A stretch of 64,000 nucleotides of DNA from Margaritifera margaritifera (lineage: Eukaryota; Mollusca; Bivalvia; Unionida; Margaritiferidae). Made by a program: the position numbers and the translations under genes. Below are positions 23,963 to 34,537 of this stretch, in pieces (positions within the stretch are counted from its first letter, which is position 1; every line of letters starts with the position of its first letter). The stretch covers positions 4,392,501 to 4,456,500 of the forward strand of contig JAQPZY010001579.1 in assembly GCA_029931535.1 (NCBI GenBank). The letters are read 5' to 3'. Under the pieces are notes generated by a model. The model was not told the DNA's origin, did no database searches, and saw only the letters and a program-made list of their open reading frames with translations.

Positions 23963-24239
23963 TAATCATGTAATTCTCTAATGTAACTTGTTGTATCAAT
24001 TAACAGTTATATTATTATGTTATATTATATTACAAATCCAAATGTTGATAAATTCACTTGTGCAGTTAATTTTGTTTTCACTGACAGAACCAAAATGTAT
24101 TTTAGCCTTTAAAACAAAAAGTCCAAAAAGTGTTGGTTGTTAAAAACGTTCTTAATATTATTGTAGCTGGAAGAAGGTTACTGGCTTCAAATGTTCTTGC
24201 TTAGCATATAATATTGTTGGTCTATCACAGGAAGATACT

Positions 24240-24800
24240 TGCATCCAAGGGACACGGTGTACTATCCTGGTCTTAATATTATACGAGTTTTATCAGGCGA
24301 AAGCTTGACGTCACTCGTACTGGCATTTTGATAAACTTTTTGAATAAAATATGCGCTATCGTTATCATCAACGGATGTTGTCAGAGTGAGATGCTGAGAG
24401 TTAAAATATGTTAGCTTTCTTATCTTATATTCTGTTCCTGATCAAGTTCCGTTTTTCAATCAGTCAGTTCCCCCTTCCCCCGAATTTTATTTGTACATGA
24501 ACCAAGCTTCTTGCTGGTCATATGTGAAAGAGAGCAACATTGTCAATATTACTCTTTGCATACAATTCTATGGATTGTCCTCCGTTAGGAATACCTAATT
24601 GGAACTGAAGTAAACTTCTTTCATAAAATTCTGCATCCTTCCCGTCTTGTAAGTTTTGTTTTTATCAATTATCACATCATCTTTTTCAGTTACACCCTTT
24701 ACAACCCAACAAAACATTATTTCTGCGAGACGTGCTTTTTTAATATTAAAAAAAGAAAGAAAAAAAAGAAACAAACAAAGAAAACAACAAAACAATTACA
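24240..24800 (-). pseudogene. Unassigned minus-strand coding remnant in the Polinton
   Basis: Two stretches retain coding character. One (24595-24795) contains AEIMFCWVVKGVTEKDD. Another (about 24275-24440, minus) contains SVDDNDSAYFIQKVYQ and SPDKTRIILRPG. Frameshifts separate them. They follow directly after the stop of the fibre-like frame, so they may be the head of that protein or the next gene. I do not recognise the fold. Confidence 0.35.
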
Positions 24801-24822
24801 GCTATTCCCCTTTCTGTGAATG

Positions 24823-26108
24823 TTAGCCATTTTCTTTATCAGAAGATGAAGATATCTTTATGGAATGTGATCCTTTAGATGTTAAACCTAAGGAAACCAT
24901 AATGGGGGTTTTAGTTATATTATGGTGTTTAGTTAAGAAGAATTCATATTCATGATCACTGATTAATGCTCCTGTTTCTATATTAGCTATCGATGTATCC
25001 ACATATAATTTCTTTGTTAAATCGGCGTCACCTTCTGCCACATAACTTGAAGGGATCTTATTTATATCCATATTTAATTCTCCTGTTTTTATATTAGCTA
25101 TCGATGTATCCAGGTATAATTTATTTGTTAGGTCGTTATCCTCTGTTGTTGAATATGAAGATGTGATGGTCACCTTATGCGATTCCACATTTAAATCAGC
25201 TTTGATTGTATTAGCAATTTTGTTTGATTTTTTTTTTTTTTTTTTTTTTTTTTACATTAATGTCTTGGTTATATTGATAAATTTTAAGATCTGCTTCGTC
25301 CACATGGAGTTTGTTGAAACAATCTTTATCACCAGCTGGATTTTTGATATTTTTAATAAAATTATCACTCATATTTAATTATCATGTTAATGTATCGTTA
25401 TGTTTACATAAGTGGCTTGGTTATCTTGATAATTTTGAACATTGCCCTCCACATATAATTTATTGGCAAAATCTTTACTATCAGCAGGCTCTCTGATATT
25501 CGTAATAAAACTGTTACCCATATTGATAGTGTTAACAAATCTCGTTGTTGACCCTTCACTTATTCCAAATCTAACTATATTGTTACCATTCTTCTTCAGT
25601 AATAAACCATCGGATGTTGTAATATTCACAGGAATTGTTTCATCATCATATTTTATTATATTATGATTGTTACCTAATTTCAATGTAAATGTTTTTGCTG
25701 TTGTAATATCATTCTTGGGCCGTTGGTGTCTGTTTTCAAATCAAATTCACCAGTCATTGTATCACCACTTTAAAAAAATAAACTCTAATTTTTGAATTTG
25801 TGGATCAAACTTTTGGATTTCGCTATCAATGCAATTTGTCATAATAGTGTTAACATTCTCATCTATATACTTTCTTGTTACTGCATCATTTGCACTACCT
25901 GGCTCTCTGAATTTTACAATCTTATTATTGTTCATATTATGATTTTTAACATTTCCGTAGAGTCAGATTGTATGCCTCCCCCACGATGAACGTATTCGTC
26001 CAATGCATATGTAATATTTATAACTTCATTTCTTGTTGCATATTTAGCAGTATTCAATTCTGCATCACTAGTGTTATCTGTTAGTGTTCCAAAACTTTCA
26101 TATCTCAT
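24823..26108 (-). pseudogene. Fibre-like repeat protein of the Polinton (broken)
   Basis: The start ATG at 26106-26108 (MRYESFGTLTDN) heads a minus-strand coding region, now in about four frames. It repeats a motif of the form I-x-x-(P/A)-x-x-x-x-D-x-x-(N/T)-K-x-Y-(V/I/L)-D. Clear copies are FREPGSANDAVTRKYIDENV, IREPADSKDFANKLYVE, IKNPAGDKDCFNKLHVDEA, YVAEGDADLTKKLYVDTS and STTEDNDLTNKLYLDTS, with a more distant first copy near DAELNTAKYATRNEV. Such repeats are typical of trimeric tail or fibre shafts of phages and large DNA viruses, so an attachment fibre is inferred. The region ends at 24823 after SIKISSSSDKENG. A poly(T) tract at 25228-25253 breaks one frame. Confidence 0.65.
25228..25253. 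repeat. Poly(T) tract
   Basis: A T run of about 26 inside the fibre-like pseudogene. It shifts the reading frame there. Confidence 0.9.
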
Positions 26109-26145
26109 TATATTATATAATTGTTTAATATATATGGAATAAATA

Positions 26146-26328
26146 TTGAGTACACACAAAGTAAAATTAACAAAAGAACAAAAGAAAAACTTTGATGTAA
26201 TCAAAAAGTTATATGACGATCCAAATAAAGATCACCATATAAAATTAAGTGTAAAAAGAGATGACAATGATAATGTTTTGCTGAATAATTCTGAAATTGC
26301 AAAATTAGAAAAACGATGGTGTGATTGA
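26146..26328 (+). CDS. Small Polinton virion-type ORF (60 codons)
   Basis: An intact short frame on the plus strand, transcribed away from the fibre-like gene, whose start lies 38 bp to the left. It begins MSTHKVKLTKEQKKNFDVIK and contains IKLSVKRDDNDNVLLNNSEI, two halves each pairing a '(V/I)KLT/S' strand with a helix. This layout resembles the small lysine-rich proteins found next to capsid genes in Polintons, which have been compared with adenovirus core or membrane-active peptides. It is intact, but so short that intactness may be chance. No other evidence of function. Confidence 0.45.
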   Translation: MSTHKVKLTKEQKKNFDVIKKLYDDPNKDHHIKLSVKRDDNDNVLLNNSEIAKLEKRWCD

Positions 26329-27100
26329 AATTGAATATGTTAATGTTTACAATACATACAGATGCAACATGTTGCATACCAAGATAAACAATTAAACGTA
26401 TGTTTTACGCACGGAATTAATTAATATGAAGTTTTTTTTAAAGTTATTTTCTTTAATTTTTTTTTATTAAGTCATATTCTTGTAGTACTCTTTTATTTTG
26501 AGAATATTTACTTGAAGATATTAAATAATTTTTGGAGTAGGTAATCAAACTTAAGTGTTTTCTTTCTTTGTGATTCAGTTTTGATAAACATAACCGCTTT
26601 ATAATACATGCTTAATAATTCTGATCTAGGTTTATGATTAATTTAACATTTATTTTTTGATTCATAAATAGATAATATTTTACTAATGTAATATTTATTA
26701 TGATGAACGCTCTTTCTTGTAATTTGCCTTAATGCTTTTCATCATAATAATTATTTTAACGTCTCTAGTTTGAATATAACCGTGATGAGATGCGCAATTT
26801 AAGCACACATAATTAACATCACATAACTGCATATCTCTGTTTTGGCAACACAAATCATCATCTTGTTAGTTTTCTTCTTAATCGTCATCTTTAAGAAATA
26901 AAAAATAAACAATATTTTGTTTGGTACAATCATTTATATTTGTTAAGTAAAACATATTTCACATCTTTTTTGTATATAATATACCTATATATTTATATCT
27001 TTAAATTATTTTAAATTATTTTACATTACACAGTATTATGTAACATAATAGTATATATTAGTAGTTTTGAGAAAGTTGATTCTGTGAAAAAAAGAAATCA
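26329..27100. other. Very AT-rich Polinton interior, no gene recognised
   Basis: No motif of the usual Polinton genes could be read in any frame. Confidence 0.5.
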
Positions 27101-27104
27101 ACTT

Positions 27105-28135
27105 TTGAAAAATGGTTGGCAGACCGTGAAATTTTAATGGAGCGAATATTACAAGAAGAATCAGGGAAGAAACAATTTTATGAGGATATTGCCAAACAAT
27201 TAGCACAACCAATCACAGAGGAAATTGCTAAAATGCAACAACAAACAGCCCAAAACTTGATAAATTAACTTAAAAATTAGAAGAAAATCAAATGCATATA
27301 GTACAAGCATTACCAGCGAAATAACAGCAAATATTACAACAAAGTATGCGTTCTCCTCCGAAAAAACAGTATAGTTATGATGTGGTAATGGACGAGGGTC
27401 TAGATAAAACTATTTTAGATAAATTAAGTTAGTTACGCCATTTAAATTAATAGACTCAGGTTTACCTGAAGTAAATAAATATTTAGTGAAAGCTATAAAT
27501 GCAAGCTAAGGCAGAATAAAACCAAAAGTTCAATTAGAACCTTATAAGGAGAAATTAAGATCTTTGATGGCAACAACAACAAAAAATATGTTTTTCGTGT
27601 TACCCAACCTTCTACAAAGAAAGAACGTGGTATGGACTTTGAAGTAGAACATGATGGGATTAACTCATATATTGAAATCAAATTACCAATAAAGTCATAC
27701 AAATTAACCCCTAAATCATTTTTGGTAAGCTTTATCTTCATCCCGAAAAATTAGCACAGTTAAAATTAGACGCTTATCGTGATAATAAACGTGTGTTGTC
27801 GAGGAAAATGGATAATGATTTTATCGATTTGACCACAAAAAGAGTTATTACAAAAATATATTACAGCGGTAGTTCGTTAAAAAAACATGTGAAACAGCTC
27901 ATAAAATTGGAGGGTTATTCATGTAATTAGAGATTGCAGATATAAGAAAAGATAAATTGCAGCGATATTAAATATTATAAATGTCCGAATGATTTAGTAC
28001 AATCATTGCAATTATTATGTACAAGCCAGCACAAAATGGTAATGCATCGAAAAATATTGACACTGATATCACAGATATCCTTTATAAATTATATAATGAT
28101 AAAAAAAGAAAGAAAACAATATAAATCAATATTGA
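27105..28135 (+). pseudogene. Polinton virion protein remnant (PY-like)
   Basis: Coding text is scattered over three frames on the plus strand. Readable pieces are LMERILQEESGKKQFYED, KLIDSGLPEVNKYLVKAINA (about 27440), KSYKLTPKSFL (about 27690), DNDFIDLTTK, LVQSLQLLCTS (about 27990) and KNIDTDITDILYKLYNDKK (about 28050). The final part, a leucine-rich helix followed by a helix before a lysine-rich end, fits the C-terminus of the Polinton protein placed before the capsid gene. The family assignment is by layout and general resemblance. Confidence 0.5.
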
Positions 28136-28275
28136 AAATTGCATGTAATCATATATCTGATGGATGATAATTTGATACAACAAATTTCTTTACACCTTCC
28201 ACAAGCTAGTACCATAATAGGACTAGTATCATATTCAAATGAATATGCAAACTCTTCAGCAATTAATATTATAGG

Positions 28276-28315
28276 TAGGGGTTACCATATTTGAACTTTC
28301 AGAAAAGAGGACACT

Positions 28316-28399
<84 letters not shown>

Positions 28400-28468
28400 A
28401 GACAAAGAGGGGATTTAAGGACCGAAAAGGAGGACAAATCCGGGAAAAGAGGACCTATGGTGGCCCTA
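28276..28468. mobile_element. MITE inserted in the Polinton capsid region
   Basis: The left end TAGGGGTTACCATATTTG and the right end, read on the minus strand, TAGGGCCACCATAGG form imperfect inverted repeats. 'aaaagaggac' blocks lie just inside both ends (28302 and 28445). The flanks TTATAGG (28269-28275) and TGATAGG (28469-28475) match at 6 of 7 and look like a target duplication. Most of the interior is now a (TA)n tract. Confidence 0.7.
28318..28397. repeat. (TA)n microsatellite inside the MITE
   Basis: Pure TA run of about 40 units flanked by 'ctctta' and 'taagag', itself a palindromic frame. The TA run has probably expanded from a palindromic TA core of the MITE. Confidence 0.95.
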
Positions 28469-29334
28469 TGATAGGGTTTAAAGTTAATGGAAATGGTTGT
28501 TCTGTTATGAGTGAATTAAAAAGTGGAACCGATCTAATACCAGCTGGAACGATGGCTGATGAAATTACATTTTAGAAATGCTGTGAATGCAGGTATAAAC
28601 ACCCCTTCTCATAACACTGGCTTTGCAAAATGACAACTGCTCACGAATAGAGACAAACAAATGTTGTTCTTTTTACCATTATAACGCATATTTGGTGTAT
28701 GTTGTGATATAAATACTGTATTTAGTGGAGTCTAACACTCCATAATTTTAAACAGAAATCCACTTGTGCAATAATATTTATGAAATCAGCTGCAGTTTCA
28801 GATGTAGAAAAAATGAACATTAATCATATTAAAATGTCGCGGTCTGTGGCAAGTGATATTGAAATAAAATTAGTTTCTGGCTCTACCAAAAAAGATGTAT
28901 TTTAAACAGATGAAAGTATATAGACATCAATATAAGCCAAATTAATTAAATCCAACACTGAGAATCACCACAAACGCATCAGAACAACTACATAGACACG
29001 TGTTTATAGCATTTCAGAGCGTAACCAGAAGTAATAGCCAAAATAAAAACAATATTATATTTGATAATGCAAATTTAAGACAAATGTTTGTTACAATTAA
29101 TACTGTTTCATATCCTGAGCGAGGGAATTACAGGGCAATGTTACTGAACCAAAAATAAATTATTCAAGAGTCTACATGATATTTCAATACGCGCTCAGTA
29201 AATACACAGACCTTGTTATAGGCAGAAATGTAAATATTTCTGAGTTTATATATATAAAAACACAAATTAAACGAATCACGACAGCAAAAAGTAAAGGACA
29301 TGTTGAAAATAATCAAAATTTCATGGGCTGAATT

Positions 29335-29905
29335 AAAATAATAAGGTGGCTTTCCTTCCTATGTTACCTCTGCTCGCGGGGGCAGCAGGTTGTCTTCCAC
29401 CAGGTCTTTTGGGAAATCTTTTTGGAAAAGGGTTAGAATAGGCAGGAACAAGTGGGAATGATTTTTCTTTTACCGCGAACACCATTCATAAAAAAGTAAT
29501 AAAACCTCTTAGTAATATTCAAACTGACACGATTATGAAAAAAAAAAACTTATATAAAAAAACATTAGAGGTTGTTTAATTAAAAATATGCTTCCAAACA
29601 AAATAAGACAAAATAATTAATTTAGAATTCTTTTTCGAAGGTAATGAAACACATTAGGTAGTTATTTATAATGATCGTAAAAGCACAGAAATGTAATATT
29701 TTGATTTATTTGGCAACCTCCACCAGATATTATTAAGAACTATATGAGTGGTAAGCGAATTGTTTACAACACTTCCCAAACACAGCATGTTAATAGTATT
29801 ATGTGCGATTAGTATAGTGTGTATTATAGTATGCACATATACAGACGTAAAAAGCCAATAGATATGTTGCTAGATTTTGAACTACAAACAAGTCATTTCA
29901 ATGGG
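29335..29905 (+). pseudogene. Small hydrophobic capsid ORF and adenain-like protease remnant
   Basis: At 29356-29440 a short hydrophobic stretch reads MLPLLAGAAGCLPPGLLGNL, like the glycine/alanine/leucine-rich minor virion protein that precedes the protease in Polintons. About 29620-29905 then fits an adenovirus-type cysteine protease. There is a histidine in GNETH followed by a stop, an aspartate in YFDLFG (about 29698), the IVYNTSQTQHVNSIMC segment (about 29757) and a C-terminal DMLLDFELQTSHFN (about 29865). After the IMC the reading runs D-stop-YS-VYY, so the position expected to hold the nucleophilic cysteine is a serine and the gene has an internal stop. In Polintons this enzyme would mature capsid proteins. 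Confidence 0.6.
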
Positions 29906-30245
29906 CACCTAATAAAACAATATGCGAATACAATATAGCATACTTTTACAATACATGTAATCATATTGTTTAAAGTGCACACAAAAATAATAATAATAAT
30001 AAAAAACTGATACCAATGAAGAGGTTATTATTCATACAAAGAATAATAAAACAATTATGCTTGATGTAAGTTCTATTTGTGGTAGGAAAAAATTAACTTT
30101 TTGCCATCAAGAACAACAAACAAGTAATTTCAACGAGCAAATACAATACAACATATTTATATATTACATGAAATCATACTGTTTGAAGTACAAGAAACAA
30201 ACTGATACAGATTATGTGCTTTTCAGCCACACAAAAAAGAAAAAA
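29883..30245 (+). repeat. Direct repeat bridging protease and integrase remnants
   Basis: Segment 29883-30003 (caaacaagtcatttcaa ... atcatattgtttaaagt) resembles 30109-30245 (caaacaagtaatttcaa ... atcatactgtttgaagt), offset by about 227 bp. Both end in an A-rich stretch with TAATAATAA. This is a local tandem duplication of the protease 3' end. Confidence 0.6.
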
Positions 30246-31135
30246 AAAATAATAATGATAATAAAAGAATTACAAAAGGAGTGTGTTCAATATGTAGAAC
30301 AAGTAAAACAAATATTTTGTTGTGCAAAAGATTTTGTTGACACGCAGAAATTTAGCAAATATAATAAAGTATATAACTATTTGCTTAAAGTGATTAATAC
30401 ATTAAGCAATTATTCGTGAGCAATACCACTTCAGAATAAAACTGGAATAAATATAACAACTGCTTTTAAAGACATTATAAAAAGAAGAAAACCAGAAGGC
30501 TTTGGGCTGAGCAAGAAACATTTTTTTTTTAAAAAGCGTCTTAGAAATGGTTTCACGATATTAATATTGAATTGTATCATACGTTTAATGAGGGAAACGT
30601 TGTTGTTGTTTAATATTTAGAACTCTTACAAGTAGGATGTGGAATTATTTTACAGCAACAACACCAATAAATATTTAGACATTTGTCCAAAATGATAGAT
30701 AAATGTAACAATACAAGACACAAAAGTAATAAAATGACTTATAGAGAAGCCAGCAAACATGAAAATGAGCAAATTCATATGGCGATTATTATTTCAAAGG
30801 GAAAAGGCCAAATGCAAAATAGGTGATATGGTAAGAATATGTAAATAAAATATATAAAAAATTGAGAAACAATATACCCCAAATTGGACCGAACTAATGT
30901 TAAAATAATAAATATTACAGATACTAACCAAATTGTTTATGAAATAGAAGATTTAAGAGGTGAAAACAAATGATGGTACATTTGATGAGCCTGAGTTACA
31001 AAAAGCAAAAGATGAGATATTTAGAATTTAAAAATATTAAAACGCGATTATAAAAAGAAACAAGCGCTTGTTAATTGGAAAGGGTATGGCCAGCAATTTA
31101 ATTCTTGCTTGAAAGATATACAAAATTTAACCATA
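30245..31135 (+). pseudogene. Polinton DDE integrase remnant with chromodomain-like tail
   Basis: The integrase joins the element ends to target DNA. ELQKECVQYVEQVKQIF leads to DFVDTQKFSKYNKVYNYLL (30330-30390), holding the first catalytic aspartate. After a stop come AIPLQNKTGINITTAFKDI (30422), then RLWAEQE in a shifted frame where the second aspartate is expected; it is a glutamate. INIELYHTFNEG (30565) is followed by a small deletion that removes the third acidic position. C-terminal pieces are INKYLDICPK-type text near 30665, KMTYREASKHENEQIH (30733), YTPNWTEL-type text (30880) and KRDYKKKQALVNWKGYGQQF (about 31040), the chromodomain-like end seen in Polinton integrases. The 120-codon frame 30057-30419 covers its N-terminus. 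Confidence 0.75.
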
Positions 31136-31149
31136 TGAGGAAAATCTGA

Positions 31150-31704
31150 CCTTTTGTTTTTTATATACAAAATACTTTGATCACTTTGTCAAAGTTTTGC
31201 TGCACACATCACATATGAAAGCTTGTTCATTATACTCTGTTATGGCTATCTTTCTGTCCTCGTCATTCTTTTATTTAAAACTTGGTCTATTATATTCTTC
31301 CGGTAGTTTATTAATATATTCGAATGTATAAAGCAAACCATCATTTTTGTATGTACCTAACGTACACCTATTATTACCCTCACAACACATATTTGCAATC
31401 CCAGCATTAATACTAAGACTACACTGCACAGAATAAAGTGAATACAAATAATCAACTTGTTGTTGTTTTTACAAAATGATTTTAGACCAAATGTTACTTA
31501 CAAAAGAGTAATCACGAATAACTGCTGATTTCTTGTACAATTTTCTTGAGAGTCGTAAGCTGTACATTTATTATTTAGCCTATTATTATCTACATGCCAA
31601 ATTACCTGATCATTAGGACTAATTCCATTAAAGCAATCCCAAACAAAACGATGTGTTAAATATAATATTAAAATTACCATCCTTTGACCTAACAGTGACT
31701 CCAT
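31150..31704 (-). pseudogene. HNH endonuclease remnant, minus strand, inside the Polinton
   Basis: A 68-codon minus-strand frame (31498-31704) contains RFVWDCFNGISPNDQVIWHV, then DNNRLNN and SQENCTRN. The order is that of intron/virus-type HNH nucleases, in which a W-x-C-F-N-G element precedes the Asp-His of the active site and an Asn-rich strand follows. Here the aspartate before the histidine is replaced by tryptophan, so the site is inactive. Further minus-strand text at 31150-31330 (YTFEYINKLPEEYNRPSFK, then ITEYNEQAFICDVCSK) may be its C-terminal part. It sits between integrase and polymerase, transcribed against both. Confidence 0.6.
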
Positions 31705-31819
31705 ACTAGGGGCTAGTCAATAATGTTTGTCTAATAATCTTTTTCTTCTTCACATTTATAATTAAACCACCTTTAGTGCAGCAAATAAGTTATAAATAGG
31801 GTGTGTTTTTGGTATTTCA

Positions 31820-31821
<2 letters not shown>

Positions 31822-31912
<91 letters not shown>
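31822..31912. repeat. (TA)n microsatellite
   Basis: Pure TA run of about 45 units at the junction between the HNH remnant and polymerase B. Confidence 0.97.
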
Positions 31913-31915
<3 letters not shown>

Positions 31916-31939
31916 GAGCATGGTTTTTAAATTTTGTTC

Positions 31940-34537
31940 TTTGGATTGTATCGTAATATGATGACAAATATCAAACATATAGATGAACCAACATGGAATG
32001 ATTATGTAAAAATCATATTAGAACATAATAAAACAATAAAGCCCATTCCAACTTCCAGAAAAGCAGCGCCATCTCCAATATTGAATCTAAATGCCAGCGG
32101 GTTGTGCTGCCCAGGAAGGGAGAAAATATCCCAACATTTAAAAATTATCAAAATCAAATGAAGGTACCATTTGTTATCTACGCAGATTTTGAAATATTGA
32201 ATCAAAAGTTTAAAATTAGCGAGGGTGATTCTACAGAACAAGTAGCCAAACAATCTCCACGCAGATTCACATATATAGTAGTGCGATACTATGGGATGGT
32301 CGTGAATAGGGTGTTGTACCCCGGTAAAATGCTGTTGAAAAATGTCTTAGTGATCTGAATAATGAAATGAAAGGAATAAGAGAGGCTTTCAAAAATCTGT
32401 TGCCAATAAAAGTTACTGAAAATTATAAAACTGATTTTGAAAATGCAACTTTCTGCCACATTTGCAGCAAAAAAAATAGATGACAATAAAGTACGGGATC
32501 ACTGCCATATTACCGGTAAAGATAGAGGAGCTGTTCATTCTGACTGTAATTTACAGCTAAACATTTCTTCTATGAAAACTAATGTACCTGTGTTATTTCA
32601 CAATCTCAGGGGATATGATCTCTTAAAGTCTAATACTGGAAAAAATACCGATGGACATATAAGTTGCATATCAAACAACATGGAAAAATACATGTCCTTC
32701 AGCATAGCCCAGATTAGGTTCATTGATTGCCTTCAGTTCCTTAACAGCAGCTTGGAAACGTTAGCTTAAAATCTACAAAAAGTTATTTTAATAAAATAAA
32801 ATTATTCACTTTGCCAGACCGGTTTGATTTGTTAACGGAGAAAGGGGTGTACCCATATGAATATAGTTTTTTCACGTTTTGATTAGGATAAATTACCAAG
32901 AAAAGAAGTGTTTTACTCCATGTCAGCCAAATCGGGTATAACAGATGAAGAGCATCTTCATGCTCAGTAAATATGGAAAAACGCAATAAACAAATTGGGT
33001 CACTACCATGATATTTATCTCGAATCCCATGTGATGTTGCCGGCAGATGTTGTTGAAAATTTTAGAAAAGTGTCAATCAAACATTACGGCTAAGATTCTA
33101 CCTAATATATCACAAGCCCAGGAATAAGCTGGGATGCCATTTTCAAAATGACAGGCGTTGAACTGGAGCTACTAATTGATATTGATATGCGTTTATCCAT
33201 CGAAAAGGGACTAAGAGGTGGTATCTCTATGGTATCAAAAAGATTTAGTAAAGCTAACAATCCAATGGTGAGTGGTTATGATCCTGCCAATCCAAATAAT
33301 TGGATAATGTATCGTGCGAGTAATAATTTACATTGAAGTCTATGATGCAACCACTTCCAACGTCTGGGTTTAAGTGGATTAATCCTAATAAAATACCGAC
33401 TAATACTGATGATGATTCGGTGATAGGATGTATTTTGGGAGTTGATCTGGAGTATCCCGATAAATTACATGACTGCGGCAGCGATTATCCGTGGGCCTCC
33501 GAGAGGATGCAGGTCGCGAAAAAATTGTGAGGCAGCATTAGCCAATGAATTAGATACCAAGTTTGTTAATTGTGATAAGCTTATTCCGAATTTAATGAAA
33601 AAGAAAAGTATGTGGTGAACTACCGCAATTTAAATTATATGTGGATCTTGATATGAAAATAACAAAAGTCCATTGAGTGCAGCTGTTTAGCCAGTAAAAT
33701 ATGGGTGGCACTATACATCCAGTTTAACACTGCCCTGAGGACCAGATCCAAAAACTAATTTCAAAAAGGGATTTCTTCAAACTGATGAACAATTCTGTAT
33801 TCGGTAAAACTATGGAGAACCTGAGGAATAGGGTTAATGTTGAATTGGTCAGGGCTTCATAAAGCAAAAAAAAATCAGAAGACTGTTAGCAGACTCATCG
33901 TTTCTATCAAGAAAACTATTTCATGAAGATTTGGTAGCAATTCATTCTGTAAAGTCACAATTAATACTAAACTGGCCCATTTATACTGGGCAGTCTGTGC
34001 ATGATCTATCTAAGTTCCTAATGTATGACTTTTATTCTAATCATCGTAATAAGGAATAGGGTGAAAATAAGAATTTGTTATATATAAACACAGAAAGTTT
34101 GCTGATGGAATTCAAAACGAAATTTTTATTTTATTTACGATGACATGAAAAAGAAAAGCTCGTATTATAACACAAGTTTTTATCCTGCTGATTAATAAGT
34201 AGCAAATAAAAGAGCGGCAGGAAAATTCAAGGATGAGTGCAATGGAAAGTTAATTAGCGAATTTGTTGGGCTTAGGCCGAAAATGTATTCCATCATTCTT
34301 GATAACAGCAACGAAATTAATAAGAGTAAAGGAGTATCAAGGTTAATTGTTAAAAATAATTCAATCATGCGTTGTATAACAAAAACATTATTTGAAAAAA
34401 CTCAGATGAAACATGAAATGCACTACATAAAGAGCGAAAACCACCGCATGGGATTATACAAGATATTTAAAACAAGCCTGTAACAGGAGGATTCAATCAG
34501 TACTTATGCTTACGGGCATTATAAAATAAGAAGCTAA
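31940..34537 (+). pseudogene. Polinton DNA polymerase B (protein-primed type), broken
   Basis: This would replicate the element using a protein primer. Domains appear in order over several frames: N-terminal region 31934-32161; exonuclease motif VIYADFEIL (about 32172); a zinc/endonuclease-VII-like insert with CHIC and DHCHITGKDRGAVHSDCN (32440-32560); FHNLRGYD (about 32600); VELELLIDIDMRLSIEKG (33160) and GGISMVSKRFSKANNP (33220). The next catalytic region reads YRASNNLH, without its aspartate. LMNNSVFGKTMENLRNRVN (33780) is the template-binding motif. The last catalytic box reads YINTESLLMEF, so both aspartates are changed. The end is VGLRPKMYSIILDN (34267) to YAYGHYKIRS and a stop at 34537. 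The 3' 380 bp lies within the right inverted repeat. Confidence 0.85.

Larger units (their letters stand above)
28160..29320 (+). pseudogene. Polinton capsid-region remnant (major-capsid-like)
   Basis: It starts MDDNLIQQISLHLPQAS at 28160 and is interrupted at 28276-28468 by a MITE. After it come VMSELKSGTDLIPAGTMA (about 28505), then DKQMLFFLPL and RIFGVCCDINTVFSGV (about 28655-28730), VEKMNINHIKMSR (about 28806) and NNIIFDNANLRQMFVTIN (about 29050). The later pieces fit the second jelly-roll part of a Polinton major capsid protein. The first piece could belong to a separate upstream gene. Multiple stops and frameshifts make it non-functional. Confidence 0.55.
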
